DNA of 64,000 bases from Uranotaenia lowii (lineage: Eukaryota > Arthropoda > Insecta > Diptera > Culicidae), in assembly GCF_029784155.1 (NCBI RefSeq), contig NC_073691.1:28859130-28923129 (forward strand), read 5' to 3'. Of this stretch, positions 35,015-47,144 are shown one piece after another. Position 1 is the stretch's first letter. Each line of letters opens with the position of its first letter. The position numbers and the translations under genes were made by a program. The notes under the pieces are model-generated. The model ran no database searches. It was given only the letters and a program-made list of their open reading frames with translations, and had not been told where the DNA came from.

Positions 35015-35668
35015 TTGAATAGATTGAATATTCTGTTACTGGATAGTTGCTCTGCATATCATATGAATGATGAGCTCAAAAACGATGATGACTTGATTAC
35101 TGTTTTATTTATGCTTCCAAATGTGACAGCTATGATTCAATCTATGGATCAGAACGTTATACTGAACTGTAAACTAAAATATCGCCAAAAACTGTTACTG
35201 AATGTTATGGCTCGTGGAACCGATATAGGTCAGATCTTGAAGAGCATTTCGTAGGATTAGGACGCATGCTTTTGGATGCACGATGCTTGGGATGGAGTGC
35301 AACGAACGTTAATTCAAAAATCGTGGACAAAAATTGGAGCAATTTTCGAAGAAAAACTTGTACACGAAGACGAAGTTCACTTGGCTAATTAGCTGAATGC
35401 AAAAAGTAGCTTCTATACATTATTGCCACATGACATGGAGAAGAGATTTACTTGCAAAGTGTTAACGGATGCAGAAGTTTTGATTATAACGTTGGATGAT
35501 CATTCAGGAATGGACGAGAACCTGGAAACATTGGAGCCATTAAACATTTCGGAAATAATATTAGACTCAGAATCAGCAGCATCGACCCCAAATGATTCGT
35601 GTTATTTTCAGATCTTCTCGATAATGACGTCATCCTCTTGCGCGTATTGGGGAAATTGCTTAAATTAA
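35015..35668 (+). pseudogene. pogo/Tigger-type DDE transposase relic
   Basis: One continuous frame with three in-frame stops. It starts with NILLLDSCSAY (second catalytic Asp), then FMLPNVTAMIQSMDQNVI (third catalytic Asp), with 34 residues between the two Asp, which fits the DDxD of pogo/Tigger/jerky transposases. After the stops it continues as CFWMHDAWDGVQRTLIQKSW, KIGAIFEEKL and an acidic C-terminal part with LTDAEVLIITLDD. The first catalytic Asp and the DNA-binding domains are absent. A candidate right terminus follows at about 36049. Confidence 0.78.
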
Positions 35669-35934
35669 AGCTCAATTACTAAAAACACATGCTTGTTAAT
35701 CATATCAATGTTTTGTTGTATTGTTTTATTAATTATTTTGATTGTAAATATTTGCCAACTTTATTACTGTTCAAATATGAATTGAAAACTGGTATAAAAA
35801 TTCAGGCATCTTTTCTTTGTGTCATTTATAAGTCATCTTCACTATCATTATCGATGTCATCATGTATAGCAATGTTCATTAAGAATGATGTCAATGAACG
35901 CGATATCAATTAATTAGCAATCCAAAAGGAGGAG

Positions 35935-36049
35935 GTTTAAATCTGGGTATTTTTACATTAAATAAAATAAACTGACAAAATCGGGTCAAAAAAGGTGACA
36001 AAATCGGGGGTAGACATAATCGGTGCGTAACAAAATCGGGAATTCACTG
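35935..36049 (+). mobile_element. Candidate right terminus of the pogo-type element
   Basis: The sequence ends AAAATCGGGAATTCACTG followed by TA at 36050-36051; its inverse CAGTGAATTCCCGATTTTGT has the CAGT start usual for Tigger/pogo ends. The word ACAAAATCGGG recurs three times in the last 80 bases, as expected of subterminal transposase sites. No matching left end was found upstream, so the element is probably 5'-deleted. Confidence 0.6.
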
Positions 36050-36332
36050 TATTTGATTGTGCACGTTTGGACTCATATTGACCCGAACAACTTTTGAAGG
36101 TAACGGGATAGTCAGTAACACAAAAGTATGCTCTAAATAACAGATTTTGCAAAAAGAATCGTACATTGCTCTAGACAACTCTGCCATAGAATTAAGTTTA
36201 TAATAAATTCCAGTTTCTTATAAAACACGATAAAATGTATTTATATTCGAAATTATGTAAACATCGACCACAAGCAAGTCGAATAGGTTTACAATACCAG
36301 TCTACCAATTGAATCGTTATCTATATACATAT

Positions 36333-36362
36333 TTCTGTCTGTCTATCTGTCTGTCTGTCTGT
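36333..36362. repeat. (TCTG)n microsatellite
   Basis: An imperfect run of TCTG/TCTA units (CTGTCTGTCTATCTGTCTGT) directly precedes the first copy of the larger tandem repeat. Confidence 0.85.
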
Positions 36363-36379
36363 TCCCTATACATTCGGAA

Positions 36380-37480
36380 ACTACAGATCCGATTTACTTG
36401 AAACTTAGCAGGTGGGTGCTTTTGAAGCCTTGGGTATGAGGAAAGTTTTTATGACTATTTGGCACCTCTGCCTCTTTCCAGTGAGGAGATAGGAAGAGGG
36501 GAGTGGGACTATATTATTTTTTTTTATATTACTCGAGAACTAATCGGGCTAAAGGAACCAAATTTGGCATGGTAGAATTTTTTTGGAATACGAGAAATAT
36601 TTCTATGTTTATTTTAGACCTCTTCCTTCTTCGAGTTGTGATCTAGGAAGGGAGGAGGGGGGCTTCCTTAAGTTTTAATTCCAAAACTTGAGAACTACTT
36701 GATCGAATGGAACCAAATTTGGCTTGAAAGTGAATTTTGTACGAGAAATGGTTCTATGCATATTTGAAAGCCCTTCCTTTTTTCAATGGAGAAATACAAA
36801 GGGGGAGGGAGCTCCTTTACAATCTTCAGCATAACTGAAAAACTAAAGAAGCAAATGGTACCAAATTCGTCACGTGAAGGTATTATAATTCAAGAAATGA
36901 TGTTATTTTCTATGATATTTAGAGAAACATCTGTTTTTCCTGTGGGAAAACTTTAAGGGGGGAGGGTACTCCCATACAATGTTTGACATTACTCGGGAAC
37001 TTATCTAGCCTTTGGGACCAAATTTGGAATGGGAGGGTCAGCATACATTGGTGAAAATTGCAGCAGAAAAGACGTATATTTTTATTTCATTTCATACATT
37101 TTAGCAAAAATGACAAAGCTTGTACGGAAAGATTTTGAAATTGTGTTATTTCAACATTTCGGCATGATTTATAAATAATTAATCATTGTCTAGATCTTGG
37201 GAAAAGTGAATATTTCCGCTCAAGATCAGATTTTGGCAAGCTCCACTCAAGATCACTCGCCCCGATTTTTTTTTATAGTTTGTGATCCTTTTCTTATTTC
37301 AACGAGAACATAGAAAGGAAGGTAGAGGGCTCTCATACAATTCCAGAACTGATCAAGCAATAAGATTCAAGTATGGCATGGGAGGGGTTTTGGGCACAAT
37401 AAATATGATGATAAGAGCCCGCCTCCTTCTTTTTTTAACGAGAAGATATGCAGAAGAGAGGAGGATTCCTTTATAATTAT
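36380..37480. repeat. Degenerate tandem repeat, period about 150 bp
   Basis: A block like GGAACCAAATTTGGCATG recurs at 36554, 36709 (GGCTTG), 36857 (GGTACCAAATTCGTCACG) and 37014 (GGGACCAAATTTGGAATG), with weaker versions near 36398 and 37361. Each is preceded by ACTCGAGAACT-like words and followed by ACGAGAAAT and a G-rich GGGAGGGG stretch. Spacing is 148-157 bases, with one double gap. This type of monomer is widespread in arthropod genomes as I recall; its origin is unknown to me. Confidence 0.85.
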
Positions 37481-40222
37481 TTTAAGGCGGATATTTGGGT
37501 GCGAAATTTTCTGTTATATGTAATTGAAATTTTTTCCACCTTCAGTGGGTAGAAAGGGTTATTGAATTCGAAAAATATTTTATGCTTTTTGGAATCTTTT
37601 TTATTCTCCCAATTTTTAAACATTCTAAATTATTTGAAGTTTTTGGATTTCTTGTAAATTTTTTTTTTGTGATTTTGATAAATTTTGTTTTTTTTTCTCG
37701 TTGATTTCTGTTTTTAACAATTTTTAAATAACGTTAATTTTTTATCATTTTATTAAAACCACTTTAAATTGTTTGTTTAGTTATGTACATCAAGATAAAA
37801 CAATACGATTTTAATTATTTTTTTATACACATAATTCAAGGCAACAAAATTGCCATTTTTCCAAAGTGCATAGAATTCAAGAGCTAATTTGGAATAATTT
37901 GGGGGCGCTGATTCCCAATATGCATATCGTTTTTTTTCCTATCAGCTCTTTTATTCGAGATATCTTATGATAATTGAAAAAAAAATCATGAATTGAATTT
38001 GTGTACCTTTTTGGTAAAACTAAAATTAATTTCAAAGATTCTATAAACTCAGGTTTTTATTCAATGATCTACTTTCCCGAAGACCTCGAGTAATTTCGAC
38101 TTCCGAGAAGAAAGTTATGACAGTTTTCTTTCTGTAAATTTTTCTCCGTTTTACAAAATATGAAGGTTTGAATGAAATTTGAGGAAGATTTAAAGCTACT
38201 GGAATCTTTGATTTTTCCTAAAGAATAAGTCTAACCGCTTCGCAGTCTTAAACAAAGCTGTAAAAGGAGTTCAAAATTAACAAGCAAAAAAAATATTTAG
38301 AATTTTTTTGAATGTTGTCAAATATATGTTTTTTTTTTCATCCAAATTTCGTAAAATTTTGAATTAAACTTGAAATTGTTTTTGAAAGTCTTTTTTTTTA
38401 ATGAAACTGAACTATCATTGATTGAAAAAGTGTGAGTAAATAAATTCAAAATCTGTTTTTAGTTTCATGTTGGTTTATTACTTTCTCAGTTCATTATAGA
38501 GATTATAGAGATTGAAACTTTACACATGCCTTAAAACCAAAACTAGAGGTGAAAGATAAAATATAACGGATGTTTTAGATTTACGGCCCAAATATCTTCC
38601 AGTATCTGTTATTAAAACAACAACTTATTTAAACTCTGAATGACAAAGTTTGAAAATCTGAGATATATTTATGTCAATCAAATTTTGAATAAGGAAACCG
38701 ATGGTTAATTGAACGTGCCAGTCTTATGTATTCCTTGTAGAACAGTCACTATTTGAAGCTTCAAGAAGCATTAAACACGGTTGAAGCTAACTAACTAGAC
38801 ACACATCGTTCACTCGTTCCGACAAATGCAGTCAAATCGCTCTGATTGAAATCTCGTTTGTACACTTCAAACAGTTCGTTAGCGAGTTAGTCAGTCAGTC
38901 ATTTAGTCAGTTAGCTAGCTCCAAATTGCAACCGTTTGGCAGCTCAACAACAAACGCAACACGGGGAAAAAACTATTTTTAAACTGCCTCCTAATGGCAT
39001 TAAGTCCGTTAACTTCCGAGCGACGTGAGTCGCCAAATTGGACTAAATGAACGAACGAGCAAGTCCAATTTGGGCAACAGTAGTATTCCCTCACACTGTT
39101 TTAACCTGTTCCCCGGATTTCCACGAGTGATCTCCTAAATCTCATTTCGGGAAACAGTGAATGGATACCGAAAATCATCCCCCCTTACCTTGTGTGCTGG
39201 TTGATTTTTGTTGATAAAAACACTTGTAGGATGGAAAAATGGGGAGGATGGGGGGAGCTTCACGGCTTTTCCCTTAAACAGACAGCTTTCGGGACACCAA
39301 ATACTGGGGGCCAACCAAAAATGATCACCAAATGGAAAGGGGAATTCGTTGGTGTCTCCCGGAAAGGGGGGATGAAAAATAAGTTAATTACCTTCGGCCA
39401 AAGTGGATTTGGGAACGACACAAAGCAATGGCCGGCCTAGAGGGCACACTCGCGAATTCCTGCCAGGGTAGGGTTCCCTTTTTACGTAGTTAGACCTCTA
39501 TAAGGTTACAGAGCACGTGGGTGTAAATAGGTGTAGGTGGATTTTGTGATGAGACCAAATTGTGTTCGCTGGTCTGGAAAACGGGTGAAAATGAGCTGGG
39601 CCCTTTTTTCCGGGATTTTTCCTGGAAGGAGACTAATCTGACTCGTGGCCGGTGTCACTTGTTTGCTGTGGCCATGTGATGACGTGTGACGGGTGTCGCG
39701 AGTAGATGTCAAACTGAGGGAAGTCAGTACATCAATCTGTCGTTCAACGTTTTCTTGAATTGCGCGTTGGGATGGTTACAGTTTCAATTTCAAGTAGGAT
39801 CAGGACCAATGTCTAACTAGAGTATACCTAATCAGGTTCTGCAATTTCGGGTTTTCCCTATTTTTACTCTCATGATAGGTTTTGTTCAAATTTCCCGTCA
39901 ATACAAATAATTTAGCATCTTTAAAATCAATGTAGATCTTACAGTATTTTTAGAAAAATTCAACTTCACAAACTTTTTTCTAGCAAGCTGTATTTTTAAA
40001 CATTTTGTTAAAATTTCACAAATGGTTTTATGAATCATACTTTCATGTTCTAGTTTACAAATAAATATTGAATAATATAAGGGATTTCTATACATTTTTG
40101 AATTTTGGGAGGAATTGATTATTTATTTTAAATAATTGTCTCAGTCATAAATTTATTGTAAAAGCTAAAACTCAAAAAAAAAAAGATTTAAGAAAATGAT
40201 GTTTTTGTTATTTCGGTCATTT
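37481..40222. other. AT-rich sequence with a GC-richer island (about 38800-39750)
   Basis: 37481-38800 is AT-rich. 38800-39750 is balanced and non-repetitive apart from a short AGTCAGTCAGTCATTTAGTC run near 38886; open frames of up to 82 codons are unrecognised. 39750-40222 is AT-rich and leads into the second minisatellite. Confidence 0.35.
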
Positions 40223-41990
40223 CTGTCATTTTTGTCATTTTTGTCATTTTTGTCATTTTTGTCATTTTTGTCATTTTTGTCATTTTTGTCATTTTTGTCA
40301 TTTTTGTCATTTTTGTCATTTTTGTCATTTTTGTCATTTTTGTCATTTTTGTCATTTTTGTCATTTTTGTCATTTTTGTCATTTTTGTCATTTTTGTCAT
40401 TTTTGTCATTTTTGTCATTTTTGTCATTTTTGTCATTTTTGTAATTTTTGTAATTTTTGTCATTTTTGTCATTTTTGTCATTTTTGTTATTTTTGTCATT
40501 TTGTCATTTTTGTCATTTTTGTCATTTTTGTCATTTTTGTCATTTTTGTCATTTTTGTCATTTTTGTCATTTTTGTCATTTTTGTCATTTTTGTCATTTT
40601 TGTCATTTTTGTCATTTTTGTCATTTTTGTCATTTTTGTCATTTTTGTCATTTTTGTCATTTTTGTCATTTTTGTCATTTTTGTCATTTTTGTCATTTTT
40701 GTCATTTTTGTCATTTTTGTCATTTTTGTCATTTTTGTCATTTTTGTCATTTTTGTCATTTTTGTCATTTTTGTCATTTTTGTCATTTTTGTCATTTTTG
40801 TCATTTTTGTCATTTTTGTCATTTTTGTCATTTTTGTCATTTTTGTCATTTTTGTCATTTTTGTCATTTTTGTCATTTTTGTCATTTTTGTCATTTTTGT
40901 CATTTTTGTCATTTTTGTCATTTTTGTCATTTTTGTCATTTTTGTCATTTTTGTCATTTTTGTCATTTTTGTCATTTTTGTCATTTTTGTCATTTTTGTC
41001 ATTTTTGTCATTTTTGTCATTTTTGTCATTTTTGTCATTTTTGTCATTTTTGTCATTTTTGTCATTTTTGTCATTTTTGTCATTTTTGTCATTTTTGTCA
41101 TTTTTGTCATTTTTGTCATTTTTGTCATTTTTGTCATTTTTGTCATTTTTGTCATTTTTGTCATTTTTGTCATTTTTGTCATTTTTGTCATTTTTGTCAT
41201 TTTTGTCATTTTTGTCATTTTTGTCATTTTTGTCATTTTTGTCATTTTTGTCATTTTTGTCATTTTTGTCATTTTTGTCATTTTTGTCATTTTTGTCATT
41301 TTTGTCATTTTTGTCATTTTTGTCATTTTTGTCATTTTTGTCATTTTTGTCATTTTTGTCATTTTTGTCATTTTTGTCATTTTTGTCATTTTTGTCATTT
41401 TTGTCATTTTTGTCATTTTTGTCATTTTTGTCATTTTTGTCATTTTTGTCATTTTTGTCATTTTTGTCATTTTTGTCATTTTTGTCATTTTTGTCATTTT
41501 TGTCATTTTTGTCATTTTTGTCATTTTTGTCATTTTTGTCATTTTTGTCATTTTTGTCATTTTTGTCATTTTTGTCATTTTTGTCATTTTTGTCATTTTT
41601 GTCATTTTTGTCATTTTTGTCATTTTTGTCATTTTTGTCATTTTTGTCATTTTTGTCATTTTTGTCATTTTTGTCATTTTTGTCATTTTTGTCATTTTTG
41701 TCATTTTTGTCATTTTTGTCATTTTTGTCATTTTTGTCATTTTTGTCATTTTTGTCATTTTTGTCATTTTTGTCATTTTTGTTATTTTTGTCATTTTTGT
41801 CATTTTTGTCATTTTTGTCATTTTTGTCATTTTTGTCATTTTTGTCATTTTTGTCATTTTTGTCATTTTTGTCATTTTTGTCATTTTTGTCATTTTTATC
41901 ATTTTTGTCATTTTTGTCATTTTTGTCATTTTTGTCGTTTTTGTCATTTTTGTCATTTTTGTCATTTTTGTCATTTTTGTCATTTTTGTC
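40223..41990. repeat. 9-bp minisatellite (GTCATTTTT)n, array 2
   Basis: About 196 nearly identical units of GTCATTTTT, the reverse complement of the unit in array 1. Variants cluster at the edges: GTAATTTTT twice near 40441, GTTATTTTT near 40486 and 41779, ATCATTTTT near 41896, GTCGTTTTT near 41934, and one 1-base loss near 40500. The interior is essentially uniform for over 1.2 kb. Flanking sequences differ from those of array 1, so the two are not parts of a simple duplicated segment. Confidence 0.98.
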
Positions 41991-44900
41991 TATTGCAAGA
42001 ACTAAGAAAACTTTTGTTTGAATGGTTTGAATTCTTTAACAGTTATGGATTAGGCTTTAAAATTAAAAAAAAAACTTCAAGTTCCTTCAAAGGTTCGTAT
42101 GCAGAAGAGGATTAAAGAAAAATTGTTATCATGTAAAAGTATTGAAGTATTGAACAGATCACAAGTGAAAATCAAGTGTAATCTAAATGGGTGTTACGGA
42201 ATGAAGTGACACTTAGTTTGCTACAGGAAATAGATTTTTTTGGCTTTAGAGCTACGACGAGGACTCAATCTCAGCTTGTTATTGGCATGAAGAAGCTGAA
42301 AGCGAGACCCAAAAGCATTTCTCCAAAACGAGTCCATCCATCCACACCTGAGCTGATATGACGTCGAGTAGGAAAATTGTTTTTCCTACAGTTGATTCAT
42401 CAGACGAAAAACATGAAACACAAAAAAATCAAATGAAAAAAGGATGGAGAATCCAAAAAGAAAGCAATGAAAAATAAACTCCATTATACCGAAACACGTT
42501 GCTTTTCCTTTCCTTGGATCCGGTATTTGGTAGCTGCTGGTCATCAGAAAGTCACTTTGGCACCGAATGGGTAGACTAGGAAAAACCAGCAGTTTGGTTC
42601 GATTGCGAAAATGAACTTGCTACTGAAACCGTTCATTGAAGTTTACTGTTAACTTGGTGTCTGACAACAAGATGGAAGGAAAAGTGAGAAAAAAAATGGC
42701 GGGAGGAAAATCGCAACGCATGGTCACCATCATCATCGTTAGGTATCGAAAGTTTGGTTAGGCCGTGGCCTCAACGTTATTGCAAGAAATTTCCACCACA
42801 CTAGGGTCGTGGTCATTCTAGGAAAAATAACAGCTAACGTGAGAGGAAGAAAAAAAAATCCGAAACAGTCCAGCCGAGATAATCAACTTTATGCTGCTGT
42901 GCCTAGACGCCTAGAAAATCTAGAAAAAAAATCCCCCAATAACATGGAAGAAGAGAACCAATTTCAAAGGACTCCTACTAGTTACAGGATTTTTTTCCTG
43001 ACCACTCTCTTTCCAAGCCTCCAAAGTTGATGACCGTAATGAAGTTCCCCATCGAGAGAAATAAAAAAAAGAGGCAGGATCGCCAACTGAAGACTAGCTT
43101 TTGTACCGCACAAACACCGAAACGTCACCTTTGCGCGGTACAAAAGCATGTTTGGAGCGTTTGATTTGAAACTGTTGCTACTGTGGAAAAAAAAGTTTCA
43201 TTTCGTCGATAGGGAACATCTTTGCCGACGTCGATGCTTGAATCAGAGTTTTGGGTATTTTTGGCATCGAAGTGTGTAGTAACCAGTGTTGAATAAAAAG
43301 GGAGAGTAGGGGTTCACTAAATAACTGGCATCTGTGTCACCTGCTTGCCCAAACAAGTGTGGTCTGTGGAAAAAAGGTGTAGAAGATTTTCGATTGGCCA
43401 TGGAAGTCGGAAGCAGTTCTTCAAATTCAGATTTGCATCCAACCTTTTTTGTGTAAGATAAGGAAACTTAAATTTTATAGGAAGCTCAGCTAAAAACAGT
43501 ATTCATATACTAAAAACATAAAAATTAATCTATTTCAGGGTCACCAAAGCGATCAATCTATGAATAATTTCTGATATTTATTTGCAAAAAAAAATAGCTA
43601 AAGTATCATACACTCTTCTCGAATATGGAACATTTATTCGAATTCAATCTTCTCTATCTGCATTCTAAAGCCTAGTTGTTTTACTGAAAGTTATATACCG
43701 AAAGTTATATACTGAAAGATATTCAAGTTTAAAAAAAAGATGATGAATATGAATTTTTTTATAACACTTCGTGTCGTGTAAGACTACTTTATGGCAATTT
43801 CTCAAGAATATGCATTCATTATATTTTTAACATGTGACATTCTTCTTGACCTTATAATTTACTTCGGTCAACATCGAAATGCCTTTAAAGAATAAAAATT
43901 TCTCAAACAGAGCATTCTTGTTTCATGAAAAGAAACTCGCAACACTGCTAAATTTTGCGCCTTGAAATGTTCTGATGAAATGATGTCCTTTGAGTTTTCT
44001 ACCATTTGCAAAATAAAAATTGGGGTAATCAGGAATAACTAAAATCAGGTTGAACTGTCTTTTTTCACATTTCTATTGGAAACTAGATGAAGTTACAATA
44101 AATTGAATCACTTTTTGAACTAAGTTCAGGCGTGTCCAATCATGCAGCTTGGTGGGCTCGAAAAAATCTAAGCCTTTTTCCAAATAAGTTTATCTTGATT
44201 GGGGTTTCTGTCAAATGAAAAAAAAATTAAACCATTTTATGTTCTTCCAAAAGGAGGGTGTGTGATTTTGCTTTCAATAAAATTTTAAGGATGAGAAAAG
44301 AAAATAAAATTGCTTAAACATCATTTTATCAGAACATTTCAAGACTCTCAAATCAATGACTTCCTTGTTAGAAGGATATTTCTGAAAATTGTAGGGAAAA
44401 TCTGGCAATGTTGCTAGATTCAATGTATGAAAAAAAAAATGCTCTGTTTGAGACGATATACTATAGCTACTTGCTTATTAATATCACGTTGCCATCTTCG
44501 GCAAAAATGTAGCCAGAAAATGTTCCAGTACCTTAGTTTCATACATTAAAATTTCGTTTCCATTGCGTGAGAAAAATTGTTCGAAAAAAACAAAAAGGAA
44601 AATTCTGCATACAAGTTAACGCGATTTCCTTACACAAATTTTGATCAAAACCCAGGTATCTAAATCTCGCTTTAAAAATCTTTAAAAATTCTGGTGTAAA
44701 AATTTTTGCAAGGCGTCGACAAAAGGGGTCGGCCATTATAAATGTTCACTGTTTTTGAGATTTTGGCATGATGATGCATCAGATTGAGATAAGACTTTGC
44801 ACATGGAAGTTTCGAGGAACAGGTAAATTTTTACAGGTTACAAGTTTTGGGTTGGAGTTTTTTTTTGGCAATATTGGCGTTGTTATGCAACGATGAAGTC

Positions 44901-46225
44901 AAAATATATTCACGGGAACAATGGAACTGATGATTTCTGATAACCGCCGATGATATGCAAGCAGAGTACACATCTAGCGTAACATTTAATAAGGGCGAGA
45001 CTAGAAGTATGCTCGAAATGAGAAAAACGCGTTTGAAAATTCGGAGCATCTAATCAAATCTTATTTAAAACATCGACCCCTTTTTTCAACAAAATCAAAA
45101 AATGTGCATTATATTCACTTATTGTTCGTTGATTATCAAGAACTTATACTTTTTTCACTAAAGTTAATAGATTTTCGAGTTTTGCTTTTTTTTGTTTTCG
45201 GTTTCAGTTACGCCAGCAAGTTTCGCCCAATTAATCGGCCGTTTTTGTTTTGGTTTTGAAGTTCCGCCCTTTGGTCCTACACGCAAAAACTAATTAGGCC
45301 GTTTTGTCACACACGGTCAACTCAGTTACGCCTATTGGCCCTACAAGAATAGAAAAATTTACCCCATTTTGAAAAGGCGTAACTTCACGTTCCAACGAAA
45401 ATGCATCAACAGGAAGTTTCTTCCAATTGAATTTTATAAAAAAAATTTAAAGTTTCAAGTGATCTTTAGATGAAACCGTGTTTATTAGGTACAATGCAAC
45501 CGCGTACATCTGGAATGACCGTTAACTCGATTTGTTTCGCCCTTTTGAAATGTTACGCTAGAAATTTTTACATCATCACACGATAAAGCGAAATTACTCG
45601 AGGTAGGTTCGGGGTAACGCAGCAGTGCTGCCAGATATTCTGAGTGGTTAGCTCAGAATACCACACAAAATTGAGAAAATAAATAAGTGAGGATATTACT
45701 TCAGTGTAGCAATGTTAACGGCTATCGCTTATGCAATAAGTAGTTATTTAAGGACATGACAAAGAAAGTGAATGAACGATGACTCCATTCCACGACTGAA
45801 ATCTGCTTTTTCAATAGTGCCAAACGACATAAAAGGGGGTTATCCATATTAACTTTAAAGTTTGTTTTTGCCATAATTACGTGAGTTTGTAACGCATCGG
45901 GACGAATATTCATACAGAGTTTTTTTTGGCACAGATGAGGTATTGATTCCTGAATTCTATTTAAGTAGCAGACGACAGAAAAAGTGATCGTCCATATTAC
46001 GTGACCAATATTCTGGCAATTATTGCTTAGCAATCCATTCCGCAACGCACTTGGAAAATGCTCGGCAATTGACATTCATACAAACTGTTCATAGCATATT
46101 TCAAGTTGAAAGTAGATCGGAGTTCATATGGGATCAGCTTGTCTAGATATTTTAGGCCAATTTTGAATATTGAAGCTGGGTTTGAATTGTACAAATCTAC
46201 ATATTATAAAATATGGCCTCTAAGC
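41991..46225. other. AT-rich stretch with a GC-richer island (about 42280-43400)
   Basis: 42280-43400 is more balanced and non-repetitive, with no recognisable protein. A small tandem GAAAGTTATATACY occurs near 43686. 45190-45660 is a GC-richer patch with repeated TTACGCC/GTAACG words (near 45208, 45334, 45380 and 45614), perhaps an old inverted-repeat element whose ends I cannot define. The rest is AT-rich. Confidence 0.35.
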
Positions 46226-46698
46226 TAAGGTTGCCAGAATTTTTTCAGCACGTAAACGGGCCGGGCAATTCCGGGCAATTTTATACAAAAACCTGGCAAA
46301 ATCCTGGTATTTGATTACAAAATTGATGACCAAAAATTTGGGAAATATCCGGAAAAATGTTGTCAAAACCCAGGAATTACAAAACAAAAATCAAGAAAAA
46401 AAAATATTGAAAAAAAAATTGAAAAAACCTTCGACAGATTTCAAATTGCATTGAAGGCTTCTGATAAACTTTTCATGAATATTTACATAAAACTTGCTCA
46501 AAAAATCATTTTGGAGGCATAATTAAAATTTGTTTACATCCTCATTTGTTTACATTTTGTTGATTCGCCAAATAAGTTGAATTAATCCGGGCACTTTTCA
46601 ATGAAATCCGGGCATCCGGGCCGGACTGGATTGTTCCCAAATTTTATGACAAATATCCGGACAAGCCCGGATAAAACCGGGCAATCTGAGATTAGCAC
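46226..46698. mobile_element. Relative of the 414-bp CCCGG-rich MITE
   Basis: The left end TAAGGTTGCCAGAATTTTTT and CAGCACGTAAACGGGCC match the inverse of the right end at 12260-12314, so this copy is inverted relative to that one. The right end GATAAAACCGGGCAATCTG matches the CCGGTTATATC part of the other terminus but is degraded beyond it. No clean target duplication remains, so it is older. Confidence 0.75.
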
Positions 46699-46984
46699 TT
46701 TAAGTTTTCGCGAAGCTTCATGTTTTCGAGTCTATTTTTAAAGCACATTTTGGATAAGAGTTCATTTCCTGTTTACTGCCATTTAAAACACTTGACTTTC
46801 ATTTGGTAGATGCATGTTTTTCCAGTAAATAACATTTAGTTTCCATATGTCAAAAAAAAAAAAACATTTTATGCAACTTCTAAAAAGAGCTCTCTCAAGA
46901 ATATGAACAAACTATACCTTTTTGTTTTGCATTCACTACTTTTTAACATACCTTATTCTAGAAACCTTAAAAGCTTGACCATCT

Positions 46985-47070
46985 AGAGCTCGTCTTGGTT
47001 TTAATCCTTCTAAGGAGTGTATTCGAAAAAAAAAATGGAGCACTTTGTTTTGTGAATAAACTTTTATGCT
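46985..47070 (-). repeat. Dispersed repeat fragment (mate at 53831-53880)
   Basis: The plus strand reads TAAGGAGTGTATTCG and CACTTTGTTTTGTGAATAAA; the inverse of 53831-53880 reads TAAGGAGTGTATTCA and AACTTTGTTTTGTGAATAAC. The two fragments lie in opposite orientation on either side of the LINE and piggyBac-like element. Confidence 0.65.
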
Positions 47071-47144
47071 ACCAAGTAACTAATGTTAATGTACGTCTGC
47101 AAAATTTTGTGGTAATCTGTCAAGTGGTTTTGAGATGGCGTTAA

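Noticed and set aside
16796..41990. CRISPR array
   Set aside because: The arrays are uninterrupted 9-bp tandem repeats without spacers, in eukaryotic sequence.
40188..42115. Reading frames of 495-552 codons over the second minisatellite
   Set aside because: Same artefact as in array 1; no non-repetitive domain or plausible start context.
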